A DNA stretch of 64,000 bases from Mesohalobacter salilacus (GCA_003931895.1 RRZV01000092.1:1-64000); one strand, 5' to 3'. Shown: positions 37,390-46,677, counted from the first letter of the stretch. Translations and numbers: made by a program. The notes: generated by a model from the sequence alone, not told the origin.

Positions 37390-38571
37390 TTATTCGTGCA
37401 ATTCATCTAATATGTTAAGTATAATTTGACATCCTTTTTCTATTTCATTACTTGTTATAGTTAAAGGTGGTGTGACACGAACGGCTTTTTTTTCGTAAAG
37501 CAACCAAAATAAAATTAAATTTTGTTCTTTAGCTTTTAATACCAGCTGATTAGCCAGTTCTTCTGTTTTCATTATTAGAGCGAGCATCAAACCTTTTCCT
37601 CTGATTTCATTGATTAGAGTATGTTTTAGTCGAGTTCTAATTAGCATTTCTTTTTTGCCAACTTGTTCAATAATGTCAGTTTGTTCTAAAATTTCGAGTG
37701 TTTTTAAAGCAGCAGATGCAATTAGGGGATGACCGCCAAAAGTTGTAATATGTCCTAATTTAGGCTTATCGCTCAACAACTGCATTAATTTTTGAGAAGC
37801 TGTAAAAGCGCCGATAGGTAAGCCTGATGCCATAGCTTTGCCCATGACTAAAATATCTGGAACGATATCAAAATGTTGAAATCCAAAAAGTTTACCTGTT
37901 CGTCCAAATCCAGGTTGAATATCATCTAAAATCAAAAGCGCACCGACTTTTTCGCAGCGATGTTTTACTTTCTTCAAGTAGTCATTTTCGGGTAAAATAA
38001 AACCTGCGCCACCTTGAATGGTTTCCAAAACGACGGCCGCCGTTTTATCTGTAATTACGTTTAAGCAGTTCTCGTTATTGAATTCTATATGTGTGATATG
38101 GGGCAAAAGTGGGCCAAAAGGCTGGGTGCGTTCTTGATAGTCCATCAGACTTAATGCACCATAAGAGTTGCCGTGATAACAATGTTTTGCAGCGATAATT
38201 TGTGATCGACCTGTTGCTCGTCGAGCCAATTTAATTGAACCATCAATAGCTTCTGTGCCGCTGTTGACTAAATAGGTTTGCTCTAAGGGTTGAGGTAAAA
38301 GCCGAGCTAAAGTTTTGGAAACTTCTAAAGCAGGTTTTAACACATATTCACCATAAACCATAACATGAAGATATTGCTCAGCTTGAGTTTTAATAGCTTT
38401 GACTATTTCAGGATGACAATGGCCTAAGTTGCAAGCCGAAACACCAGCGACGAAATCAAGATGCGCTTTTCCGTCGGTTGTATAGATGTAACTGCCTTTT
38501 GCAGATTCAACTTTAAGTCCAAGTGGATGCGGTGTGGTCTGCGCCTGATATTTTTGAAAATCCTTACTCAT
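37390..38571 (-). CDS. Class III PLP-dependent aminotransferase
   Basis: 393 residues from the ATG that gives MSKDFQKYQAQTTPHPLGL; the open frame begins one codon earlier at TTG. Class III marks are YLVNSGTEAIDGSIKLARRATGR, AAVVLETIQGGAGFILP, LILDDIQPGFGRTGKLFGF and the PLP lysine segment LVMGKAMASGLPIGAF. Relatives include acetylornithine and 4-aminobutyrate aminotransferases; the substrate is not decidable here. It overlaps the OstA-like gene by eight bases and follows it on the same mRNA, although the functions look unrelated. Confidence 0.9.
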   Translation of the reverse strand: MSKDFQKYQAQTTPHPLGLKVESAKGSYIYTTDGKAHLDFVAGVSACNLGHCHPEIVKAIKTQAEQYLHVMVYGEYVLKPALEVSKTLARLLPQPLEQTYLVNSGTEAIDGSIKLARRATGRSQIIAAKHCYHGNSYGALSLMDYQERTQPFGPLLPHITHIEFNNENCLNVITDKTAAVVLETIQGGAGFILPENDYLKKVKHRCEKVGALLILDDIQPGFGRTGKLFGFQHFDIVPDILVMGKAMASGLPIGAFTASQKLMQLLSDKPKLGHITTFGGHPLIASAALKTLEILEQTDIIEQVGKKEMLIRTRLKHTLINEIRGKGLMLALIMKTEELANQLVLKAKEQNLILFWLLYEKKAVRVTPPLTITSNEIEKGCQIILNILDELHE

Positions 38572-40273
38572 CAATTTTCTTTGGCACTTTCTTTAATTTT
38601 GGTTTTATACTTTTTAAACTTTTATTCTTTTTTTGAATAGGATTTAATACAGTGTCTATTTTTTTGAGACTCGATTTTTCGTTTAAATCTTTTTGTTTGT
38701 AAAATGGTTGAGTAAGTGAATCGTTTTTTTCTAAATCTTTTAAACCTTTAATTATTGGTAGGTTAAACTCGGGTCTATTGGAGAGTAAATCTGCCTTAGA
38801 TTTTATCTTTTCATCACCACGCCATTCCATTCCTCTAAATGTTCTGGCGTTAGGTGGTAATTCAGTTTCAGGATAGGTATTTCCAGACACATTGTTGTAA
38901 TAATACATGTCCGTAACTTCTTTGTCTTTAAACTCGATTTTGATACTTGAAGCCAAGGTTTTGTCTATGCCAATAAGGTCGCCTTCTTCATTTCTTGAGT
39001 AATAAATGGTTTCAGCGTTTTTAATAAAATGAGCTTCAGTTAATTCATTATTTTCAAATAAACCAAAAAGCTCTTTACCCTTGATTTGGTTTAATCCATC
39101 AATGCTATCTTTTTGCACCATAAAACTGTTGTAATAGACTTTCAGGGAGTCTAATTTTTCGGTTTCTAAATTAGAAGTCAGCATAATAGTATCTCCTGTG
39201 ACTTGACTATTAGCAGACCATAAAATAGGGTTTGTGATTAATCGGGTATGGCCTGTAACTTGTGAAGAGTGAATGGAGTCAGCCTTACCACTTAAATCTG
39301 ACTTAAACAACCTGGCATCAGGATAAGCTCTAACTATACGCTTGTCTGGCACACCTGTAATCATCATGGTATCGCTGGCGATATGGATAGAATCGTTTTC
39401 CTGATAGGTCGATGCTAAAGGGTTTTTAGTGATAATGACGGAATCTTTTTCTTTATAAACTTCTGCATAATGGCCTTTGACACGGGTTCGGTTGATGGTG
39501 TCAATGATTTCAATATTATTGGTTGCCGATGCAAAACTGCGTTTTTGATCAAAAAAGATACTATCGCCATAAAGGGTGCGTTGTTCGTAATCAACTCTTG
39601 AATTTTTGACGAAATACCCAAAATCTTCACGGGTATCAAAAAATCCACGTTCGCAATACACTTTCCCATTTTCTGTTGTCACAACAGATGGTCCATAAAG
39701 GTAAGCGTGACCATGATTAGTATAAAAATCTAAAACATCGGTGGTAATATTATAATCTGGACTCGTGACTTTTACATTTTGTCGAAAAGCATATTTATCA
39801 TTTTCTAATTCATAAGTGCCTCGAATACTGGTAATGGTGCTTGCTGTGTCTTTAACGGTGCCACCGCTTCTGTAAAAGGCCTTTTGAACCACACGGTCAA
39901 AAAATAATGAATCTGTAGTGAGTCTATTGCTCGGCGTTGTCAAGACCACATTTTCACTGGCAAAAGCAAATTGAGTTTTACCATTATATTCCGCATAAGC
40001 ACTGCGCATGTTAATGGTGTCATCCTGTATCATTTTGACGTTTCCGTAGGCTTTAAAAAAATTTTCGTCTTGGTAAAATATGGCTTTATCACACCAAACT
40101 TTGATGCCTTCGTGTTTAAAAAAGACTTGCTTATTGACCTTGTTAAAAATAAAGGCCCCAGGGTAAAGTTTTTCATTGATATTGGTGCGTTCGCTCTCGT
40201 ATTCAATTTGGCTATTTTGAGAAAATCCTAAACCAAAAGACAATAAAAAGATTAAAAAGAAAAGTCTATTCAA
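38564..40273 (-). CDS. OstA-like (LptA/LptD jelly-roll) envelope protein
   Basis: 569 residues. A signal peptide (FFLIFLLSFGLGFSQ) is followed by repeated OstA-type beta-jelly-roll strands (EGIKVWCDKAIFYQDENFFKAYGNVKM; LTTDSLFFDRVVQKAFYRSGGTVKD) and a Lys/Ser-rich C-terminus. OstA-like folds carry lipopolysaccharide across the periplasm, so this is a probable LPS-transport component. It lacks a beta-barrel as long as that of LptD. The best start is TTG just before the signal peptide; no ATG is available. Confidence 0.85.
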   Translation of the reverse strand: MNRLFFLIFLLSFGLGFSQNSQIEYESERTNINEKLYPGAFIFNKVNKQVFFKHEGIKVWCDKAIFYQDENFFKAYGNVKMIQDDTINMRSAYAEYNGKTQFAFASENVVLTTPSNRLTTDSLFFDRVVQKAFYRSGGTVKDTASTITSIRGTYELENDKYAFRQNVKVTSPDYNITTDVLDFYTNHGHAYLYGPSVVTTENGKVYCERGFFDTREDFGYFVKNSRVDYEQRTLYGDSIFFDQKRSFASATNNIEIIDTINRTRVKGHYAEVYKEKDSVIITKNPLASTYQENDSIHIASDTMMITGVPDKRIVRAYPDARLFKSDLSGKADSIHSSQVTGHTRLITNPILWSANSQVTGDTIMLTSNLETEKLDSLKVYYNSFMVQKDSIDGLNQIKGKELFGLFENNELTEAHFIKNAETIYYSRNEEGDLIGIDKTLASSIKIEFKDKEVTDMYYYNNVSGNTYPETELPPNARTFRGMEWRGDEKIKSKADLLSNRPEFNLPIIKGLKDLEKNDSLTQPFYKQKDLNEKSSLKKIDTVLNPIQKKNKSLKSIKPKLKKVPKKIDE

Positions 40274-40461
40274 ATTATAAGAATTTATGCAAAATTACAC
40301 AAAAGCCATTTCAAAGTGACTGATATATCAATCGAAAATGTTAAAAGCCTGATAATTAACGTTTATTTGATACTAAATAGCCAAAATATCAGCTTCAAGA
40401 AAATTTAATATTAAAAGATTTGAGCACAGCTTTTGTATATTTATGTGTAAAATTAAATGCA

Positions 40462-40608
40462 ATGTCTACAGAAACTGAGAAAACAAAAGACAATAAAATC
40501 AAAGTAGCAAAAGATACCAATTCTAAGAAGGTATCAAAAACTTGGTTGGCAGCCCTTTCAAATAGAGGGACAGGAAAGATAATTGATATGGAAGCAGTAT
40601 TAAAATGA
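40462..40608 (+). CDS. Small antitoxin-like protein
   Basis: 48 residues from the ATG: a charged lysine-rich first half and KTWLAALSNRGTGKIIDMEAVLK at the end. It lies one base ahead of the PIN-domain gene, the usual antitoxin position, and the C-terminal strand-helix resembles toxin-binding tails of VapB-type antitoxins. No DNA-binding domain is recognisable at this length. The call rests on context. Confidence 0.6.
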   Translation: MSTETEKTKDNKIKVAKDTNSKKVSKTWLAALSNRGTGKIIDMEAVLK

Positions 40609-40609
40609 T

Positions 40610-41033
40610 ATGAGTAGATATCTACTTGATACTAATATTGTTGTCTTTTTTACTTTTATCTGAATTAGATAATATTTCACATGATGTTAATCACATTTTA
40701 ACTGACTTTAATAATCATCTTTTAACAAGCTCAATTGTAGTTTCTGAAATTTTACAATTACAAAGGATAGGCAAAATAAAATCAAAAAAATATAAATCTG
40801 CTTTATCTCTTCACGAACCTATTAAAAATGAATTTTATATAAAACTTCTAACTTATACTAAATACCATACGAAAACTCTATCCAAACTCACAATTCCTAA
40901 AAACCACAACGACCCGTTTGATCACGCCATTATTGCTCATGCTATAACCGAAAAATTGACTTTGGTTTCTTCTGACCGAAAATTTCAAAATTATACGGCT
41001 CAAGGTTTAGATTTTGTTTATAACAAACGTTGA
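40610..41033 (+). pseudogene. PIN-domain (VapC-like) toxin, frameshifted
   Basis: The ATG reads MSRYLLDTNIVVFFTFI then TGA. Removing one T from the six-T run at 40646-40651 restores one frame of 140 residues: MSRYLLDTNIVVF joined to LLLSELDNISHDVNHIL and on to the stop. The restored protein has the PIN acidic residues: D7 in LLDTN, Glu in VVSEIL, Asp in FDHAIIAHA and Asp in SSDRKF. As given, only a start at 40626 or later could be used, and that lacks D7. Causes could be a sequencing error, an inactivating mutation, or slippage on the T-run. Confidence 0.75.
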
Positions 41034-41054
41034 TTTAAAGCTATTGGAAATCAC

Positions 41055-41155
41055 CAAAGTAAAACTCGTTTATCTAACCCCATTTTAAATATTATCGACT
41101 TAAGTCAATCTTAAGTTTGAGTGTTCAGCTGTATCGTATATTTGTCATGTGAAAC
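41055..41155 (+). repeat. Duplicated promoter region, copy 1
   Basis: About 100 bases match 41825-41928 with some 80% identity and few gaps: TATCTAACCCCATT, AAATATTAT, the operator and the -7 box all align. The start codon aligned with the second copy's ATG is here ATG followed at once by TGA (41147-41152). Promoter sequence was therefore copied and the leader then decayed. Confidence 0.7.
41099..41115 (+). promoter_or_regulatory. Tandem CTTAAG operator, site 1, with promoter
   Basis: CTTAAG-TCAAT-CTTAAG, two hexamers at 11-bp spacing, the layout bound by OmpR/PhoB-type regulators. A -33 TTTG follows at 41116-41119 and a -7 TATATTTG at 41137-41144, 17 bases apart. It lies 190 bases before the DUF2231-like gene. 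The same 17 bases occur at site 2. Confidence 0.7.
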
Positions 41156-41254
41156 TAACTAAGGTTCAGATGTGTTATCTAATAATTGATTTATGTCTGT
41201 AGTGTTAAATATAGCAGCGAATTTAATCTCTTAATTTCACATATTTATATCAAA

Positions 41255-41262
41255 TATATTTG
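41255..41262 (+). promoter_or_regulatory. Possible second -7 box for the DUF2231-like gene
   Basis: TATATTTG occurs 43 bases before the ATG. It is closer than the site 1 promoter, but no -33 TTTG stands at the right distance. Confidence 0.3.
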
Positions 41263-41305
41263 GTGATATCAATATTTTCATAAATAAAATTAAAAATCAG
41301 AACTC

Positions 41306-41797
41306 ATGAATGAAGCACATTGGCATTTAGTCGTTAATCACTTACCGATTATTTTTCCTATAGTTGGGATAATAATTATGGTCACAGGACTCATTTCAAA
41401 ATCTGATGCCGTCAAGAGGATGGCTTATATGATTTTCATAATTGGAGCTTTGGCGTCAATCGCAGCAATGAATACAGGTGAAGGCGCAGAAGACATCGCA
41501 GAAAATATTAGTGGTGTAACCGAAAACTTCATAGAAACCCATGAAGAATCGGCTGAAAAATTTGCTACCTTAACTTATGTTTTAGGAGGATTTTCATTAG
41601 TTGGGTTGTGGGTGAGTTTTAAGCAAAAATTCATTTCAAATTTCTTCAATTTAGCCACAATTGTATTTGCTTTGGTTGTTTTGTTTTTTGGTAAAGAAAC
41701 TGGCACAACAGGTGGAGAAATAAGACATACTGAAATAAGAAGTGGAAGCAATATTCCTGCTCAAGACATTCAACGTATTGAAAATGATGACGATTAG
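41306..41797 (+). CDS. Four-helix membrane protein, DUF2231-like
   Basis: 163 residues with four transmembrane segments (about 10-28, 36-56, 86-104, 110-126). Histidines lie at the membrane edges: NEAHWHLVVNHLPI at the N-terminus, ETHEES in the middle and GGEIRHTEI after the last helix. The HWHxxxNHxP start and GGEIxH end recall DUF2231 proteins, which may bind haem or metal. It lies behind the first copy of the tandem operator shared with the metal efflux genes, so a role in metal or redox homeostasis is inferred. The family call is moderate. Confidence 0.72.
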   Translation: MNEAHWHLVVNHLPIIFPIVGIIIMVTGLISKSDAVKRMAYMIFIIGALASIAAMNTGEGAEDIAENISGVTENFIETHEESAEKFATLTYVLGGFSLVGLWVSFKQKFISNFFNLATIVFALVVLFFGKETGTTGGEIRHTEIRSGSNIPAQDIQRIENDDD

Positions 41798-41824
41798 TAT
41801 TGAGATTGTAATTCTTTTGAAGTC

Positions 41825-41928
41825 AAAAATAAAACCGATTTTTATCTAAACCCATTCCAAATATTATTAACTTAAGTCAATCTTAAGTTTGGGGTTTCTA
41901 TCTTATTGTACATTTGTATTATGCAAAA
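41825..41928 (+). repeat. Duplicated promoter region, copy 2
   Basis: Second copy of the roughly 100-base segment. It runs directly into the start of the His-rich periplasmic protein gene. Operator and promoter spacing are identical to copy 1. Confidence 0.7.
41871..41887 (+). promoter_or_regulatory. Tandem CTTAAG operator, site 2, metal efflux operon
   Basis: CTTAAG-TCAAT-CTTAAG, identical to site 1. A -33 TTTG is at 41888-41891 and a -7 TACATTTG at 41909-41916, again 17 bases apart. The regulator would bind just upstream of the -33 element, a position suited to activation. Confidence 0.72.
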
Positions 41929-42313
41929 CTTAGCTATTTACATATTATCTTTTCTTATAGGTCTCCAAACTATTGGAATCAATGTAGATAGTTTTTCAAA
42001 GTTTGATGACTTTTGGTCACATTACCAAAAGCATCAACAGGAGTTTGATGACGATTTCTTGACTTTTATAAATCTTCATTATGGCAGTGGTAAAACCAAA
42101 CATCAAAACACTCACGATGGCCATGAAAATTTACCCTTTGGAGATATTCACTCTGCTCAAAGTTTAATCGTATTTGTGAATTTTAACGAGTTTAAAGTTG
42201 AACCTTTAGAGCTTGAAACACAAAAACATTCTAATTTTAAATATCAAGACGATTATATTTATACTCATTTGGGCGAAGTCTTTCAGCCACCTAAGCATTT
42301 TGATTGGTGCTAA
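41921..42313 (+). CDS. Histidine-rich periplasmic protein at the head of the metal efflux operon
   Basis: 130 residues from the ATG (MQNLAIYILSFLIGLQTIGIN); the open frame starts five codons earlier at a TTG inside the promoter. A hydrophobic N-terminal segment should act as signal or anchor. The mature part has INLHYGSGKTKHQNTHDGHENLPF, a cluster of five His, and more His near the end (YTHLGEV, PPKHFDWC). Similar small proteins precede CzcA/CusA genes in Bacteroidota; I infer periplasmic metal binding. It is 38 bases ahead of the pump gene. The -7 box ends only four bases before this ATG. Confidence 0.75.
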   Translation: MQNLAIYILSFLIGLQTIGINVDSFSKFDDFWSHYQKHQQEFDDDFLTFINLHYGSGKTKHQNTHDGHENLPFGDIHSAQSLIVFVNFNEFKVEPLELETQKHSNFKYQDDYIYTHLGEVFQPPKHFDWC

Positions 42314-42351
42314 TTTAATTATCTATTACTTTTCAATCAAAATATTAATTC

Positions 42352-45300
42352 ATGTTATCTAAACTTATTGAATTTAGTTTAAAATCTAAATTTTTCATTT
42401 TACTTTTTATTGTTGGCATTTGTGGTTTTGGCATTTACAGTCTTAACCATATCAGTATTGGTGCTGTGCCAGATATCACTAACAATCAGGTGCAAGTCAT
42501 TACGACTTCCCGAAACCTTTCAACAGCAGATGTTGAGCAATTTATTACGTATCCTGTTGAGCTGGAAATGTCTAATCTGCCTGGTGTTCAGGAAATTCGC
42601 TCTGTGTCTAAATTTGGCTTGTCAGTCGTTACCATTGTGTTTGACGATGATTTGGGCACGTATTTGCCACGCCAACTCATAGCTGAGAAAATAAAAGCTG
42701 CTCAAGACAAAATCCCGACACAATTTGGTAAACCTTTTATGGGACCCATTTCAACAGGTTTGGGAGAAATTTATCAATACACTTTAGAAGTTGAAGACGA
42801 GTTTAAAGACAATTACACTGCTATGGAACTTCGTAGCATTCAAGATTGGATTGTTAAACGACAAATGGCGGGCATTCCCGGTGTAGTTGAAATCAATACT
42901 TGGGGTGGATTTTTAAAACAGTATGAAGTGGCATTTTCTACTGAAAAATTACAAGCCCAAAACATTAGTATTTCCAAAGTTTTTAAGGCTTTAGAACAAA
43001 ACAACAGTGTTGCCGGTGGCAGTTATATTGAAAAAAACGATCAAGCCTACTTTATAAGAGGTGAAGGTTTATTGAAATCTCTTGACGACATTAGAAATAT
43101 TGTGGTTGAAAATCGAGAGGGTCAGCCTATTTATATTGAAGATATCGCAGAGGTGAAATTTGGTCACGCCCCACGATTTGGTGCAATAACGGGAAATGGC
43201 GAAGGCGAAAAAGTCCTCGGTCAAGTCATGATGCTTAAAGGTGCCGATTCTAACGAAACCATCCAAAACGTAAAAAAACGCTTAGAAGAAATTGAAAGCT
43301 CATTACCCGAAGGCGTTTACATCAACGGATTTTTAGACCGAAGCGAACTCATCGCCAGAACAACTTCAACCATATTTGAAAATCTATCACTGGGGTTTTT
43401 AGTGGTGGTGTTTATTGTGATTTTACTTATCGGCGATTGGCGTTCAGGATTAATTATAGCTTCGGTGGTGCCTTTAAGTTTTTTAACGGCTATCAGTTTA
43501 ATGTATATCTTTAATATTGATGCCAATTTGATGAGCCTTGGAGCTTTAGATTTTGGTATCATTATAGATGGTGCGGTAATTATTGTGGAGTTTGTAGCTT
43601 ATAAAATGCTGAAAAAATCAAAAGATTTTAGTTTTTCAGATTCTAATCAAATAAGAAGTCTTAAAGATAAAATCACATTCAGCGGTGCCTCAAAAATGAT
43701 GAACTCAGCCATTTTTGGGCAATTAATAATTTTGATAGTTTTCATACCAATTCTTGCGCTAACTGGTGTTGAAGGCAAAATGTTTAGACCTATGGCGATG
43801 ACGTTTTGCTTTGCGCTTATCGGTGCGATTATCATGTGTTTCACTTGGATTCCGGTGGCTTGCTCTTGGTTTTTGAAGCCCTCAAAACTGCAACATAAAA
43901 ATTTCTCAGCACGTTTAATCAATACCGTTAAGCGTCTGTATCTGCCAAGTATCAGATGGGCATTACATCATACAAGAGTGATTTTAGTTTTATCTGTCTT
44001 AGTTTTATTTTTGGCTGTTTTTACCTTTACTAAAATGGGCGGCGAGTTTGTGCCGACCTTAGATGAAGGCGATTTTGTGATTCAACCGATTTTAAAAACC
44101 GGAAAATCTTTAGAAAGCACCGTTAAACGAACCACAAGAATTGAACAAATTCTACTTGATGAAATCCCCGAAGTCACTCAAGTCGTTTCACGTATTGGCG
44201 CAGCAGAAGTACCAACTGACCCGATGTCGATGCAAGACTCAGATGTCATCGTCCGGCTAAAACCCAAAAGCGAATGGACCTCGGTAGAAACCAAAGAAGA
44301 ACTCGCAGAACTCATTAAAGAAAAACTGAGCATCATTCCAAATATGGCGTTGGAATTTACCCAACCTATAGAAATGCGTTTTAATGAACTCATCACCGGT
44401 GTGCGGTCTGATATTGCTATAAAAATATTTGGTGAAGACCTGGATATTTTAGCTCAAAAAGGGAATGAAGTTAAAGCTATGGTTGAAAATGTTGAAGGCG
44501 TTGGCGATATTTCAGTTGAAAAAATTGTCGGTTTACCACAAATGGCTGTCAAGTTTGACCGTCAAAAAATCGCTCGATATGGATTGAATATTCAAGATAT
44601 AAACGATGTGATTTCTGCTGGATTTTCAGGGAAAAATACAGGTGTGGTGTTTGAAGGTGAAAAGCGTTTTGATTTAGTTGTAAGACTAAAAAAAGATAAC
44701 CGAAATGATTTTTCTGATCTTCAGAACTTAATGATAGATACGCCAAGTCACGGCAAAATACCATTAAACGAAGTCGCTAATATTTCTTACGATAAAGGCC
44801 CAGCTAAAATCTCCAGAGACCAAACCCGACGACGAATTGTGGTTGGTATCAACGTCAGAAATCGCGATTTACAATCGGTGGTTGAAGACTGTCAAGCTAT
44901 AATCACTAAAAACTTAAAGTTACCCACAGGTTATAATGTGACCTATGGCGGTCAGTTTGAAAATTTACAAAGCGCACTCAAACGGCTTAAAATTGTGGTG
45001 CCCATCGCTTTAGTACTGATTTTTATCTTGTTGTATTTCGCTCTTAAAACTTTAAAAGATACCTTGTTGATTTTTACAGCGATTCCTTTTTCTGCCGTTG
45101 GTGGGGTGTTTTTATTATGGTTGCGAGATATGCCATTTAGTATTTCTGCCGGTGTTGGTTTTATCGCTTTGTTTGGTATAGCGGTTTTGAACGGTATCAT
45201 TTTGGTTGAATATTTTAAAGGACTTCAAAATGAAGGCAAAAGCCTAACAAAAAATAACATCATTTTGGCGACTCAAGACCGATTGCGCGCCGTATTGCTC

Positions 45301-46677
45301 ACGGCGAGCTCAACAGCACTCGGGTTTTTACCAATGGCCATTTCAACAGGCGCAGGTGCAGAAGTTCAACGTCCTCTGGCTACTGTCGTTATTGGAGGAT
45401 TGGTCAGCTCTACCTTATTGACATTAATTATTTTACCGGTATTGTATTCCAGTATAGAAAACAAAAAATTCAGTATGAAATCTTTAAAGTTAAAACCCAG
45501 TATTTGGTTGATTCTCATTGGCTTAGGTTTTACATTTAATTCACAAGCACAAAGTATTGATAGTTTAAAAACCTTAATGCTCAACAATAACAAAGGCTTA
45601 AAAGCTTCAGAATTAAATATAGAAAGTCAAAAGGCCGCTCAAGGTCAGGCATTTCAATTTAGTAAACTTGAAGTTTTTAATAATTATGACGAAGCAGACA
45701 GAGACCCTATTGCCAATCAGTCTTTGTATCAGTGGGGCGGCATTCAAAACTTTGAATTTCCAACAGTTTATGGCAAACGCCTAAAACGCAATAAAACTCA
45801 AACGAAAATCAGTGAATTGCGATATGATTTGAACACTCAAACCCAATTCAAAAATTTAGAGTTGACTTATCAAAATCATATTATTTTACAACAAAAGCTT
45901 CAGATATATAAATATTTAGACAGTATATATAATGACTTTTACAGAATGGCGAAGCGCAGGTTTGAAGAAGGCGAATCGACTTATTTAGAAAAAATAACAG
46001 CTCAATCTAAGCAAAGTCAAATTCAAAACCAGTTAACAGCTCTGCGTAACCAATTGCAAAACAATCAAATTCAACTGCAAAATTTAGTGCAAACAGACCG
46101 TGAAATCAATGTTGAAGATGCTAAACTAAAGCGTTTAGATATTGATTTTGCTAACATAGAAAATCAACCTAATTTGAATTTGAGCCAAGCTCAAGTCGAG
46201 TTGGCTGAAAACGAATGGAAATTAGCAAAAAACCAACTATTACCTGATTTTTATGCGGGCTATTTTATTAAAAATAATTCAGCTATTGACGAAAGTTTCA
46301 ATGGTTATCAACTGGGTATAAAAATACCCCTATTGTTTTTTGGCGACAAAGCTAAAATCAAATCAAAAAACATTCAAAAGCAAGTTGCCGAATACGATTT
46401 TGAACAGACCAAATTAGATTTGGAAACCCAACAAAATCAACTCTTACAAACCTTAGCAACACAGTCTGAAAACTTAAATCGATTTGAAGAATCCCAACTC
46501 CAAGTGGCTGAGGAAATTTTAAAAACCACCGAAAGCAGTTTTAAAAACGGAGAAATCAATTTTTTTCAATACGTCCAAAGTGTGGATAATGCCATGCAAA
46601 TTAAACTCGATTATATGAATGTGTTATCCAATTACAATACCACTGTTATTCAATTGAATTATTTACTTTTAAATTAA
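42352..46677 (+). CDS. HME-type RND metal efflux pump fused to a TolC-like outer-membrane factor
   Basis: 1441 residues joining two parts. Residues 1 to about 1040 are a CzcA/CusA-type RND pump (IGAVPDITNNQVQVIT near the start, twelve helices). The TM4 motif DFGIIIDGAVIIVE has D400, D406 and E413, the acidic set seen in pumps for divalent ions (Zn, Co, Cd, Ni) rather than Cu+/Ag+ pumps. From about 1068 comes an outer-membrane factor with long coiled coils (LRNQLQNNQIQLQNLVQ). Between them lies a signal-peptide-like stretch (IWLILIGLGFTFNSQAQS, ending near 1068) that could let the two parts be cut apart. Such fusions recur in Bacteroidota. Confidence 0.93.
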   Translation: MLSKLIEFSLKSKFFILLFIVGICGFGIYSLNHISIGAVPDITNNQVQVITTSRNLSTADVEQFITYPVELEMSNLPGVQEIRSVSKFGLSVVTIVFDDDLGTYLPRQLIAEKIKAAQDKIPTQFGKPFMGPISTGLGEIYQYTLEVEDEFKDNYTAMELRSIQDWIVKRQMAGIPGVVEINTWGGFLKQYEVAFSTEKLQAQNISISKVFKALEQNNSVAGGSYIEKNDQAYFIRGEGLLKSLDDIRNIVVENREGQPIYIEDIAEVKFGHAPRFGAITGNGEGEKVLGQVMMLKGADSNETIQNVKKRLEEIESSLPEGVYINGFLDRSELIARTTSTIFENLSLGFLVVVFIVILLIGDWRSGLIIASVVPLSFLTAISLMYIFNIDANLMSLGALDFGIIIDGAVIIVEFVAYKMLKKSKDFSFSDSNQIRSLKDKITFSGASKMMNSAIFGQLIILIVFIPILALTGVEGKMFRPMAMTFCFALIGAIIMCFTWIPVACSWFLKPSKLQHKNFSARLINTVKRLYLPSIRWALHHTRVILVLSVLVLFLAVFTFTKMGGEFVPTLDEGDFVIQPILKTGKSLESTVKRTTRIEQILLDEIPEVTQVVSRIGAAEVPTDPMSMQDSDVIVRLKPKSEWTSVETKEELAELIKEKLSIIPNMALEFTQPIEMRFNELITGVRSDIAIKIFGEDLDILAQKGNEVKAMVENVEGVGDISVEKIVGLPQMAVKFDRQKIARYGLNIQDINDVISAGFSGKNTGVVFEGEKRFDLVVRLKKDNRNDFSDLQNLMIDTPSHGKIPLNEVANISYDKGPAKISRDQTRRRIVVGINVRNRDLQSVVEDCQAIITKNLKLPTGYNVTYGGQFENLQSALKRLKIVVPIALVLIFILLYFALKTLKDTLLIFTAIPFSAVGGVFLLWLRDMPFSISAGVGFIALFGIAVLNGIILVEYFKGLQNEGKSLTKNNIILATQDRLRAVLLTASSTALGFLPMAISTGAGAEVQRPLATVVIGGLVSSTLLTLIILPVLYSSIENKKFSMKSLKLKPSIWLILIGLGFTFNSQAQSIDSLKTLMLNNNKGLKASELNIESQKAAQGQAFQFSKLEVFNNYDEADRDPIANQSLYQWGGIQNFEFPTVYGKRLKRNKTQTKISELRYDLNTQTQFKNLELTYQNHIILQQKLQIYKYLDSIYNDFYRMAKRRFEEGESTYLEKITAQSKQSQIQNQLTALRNQLQNNQIQLQNLVQTDREINVEDAKLKRLDIDFANIENQPNLNLSQAQVELAENEWKLAKNQLLPDFYAGYFIKNNSAIDESFNGYQLGIKIPLLFFGDKAKIKSKNIQKQVAEYDFEQTKLDLETQQNQLLQTLATQSENLNRFEESQLQVAEEILKTTESSFKNGEINFFQYVQSVDNAMQIKLDYMNVLSNYNTTVIQLNYLLLN

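Noticed and set aside
42352-46677. Reading the pump gene as two genes.
   Set aside because: The frame is open without interruption across the junction, and such fusions are known in Bacteroidota. Only protein processing, not a gene boundary, is likely there.
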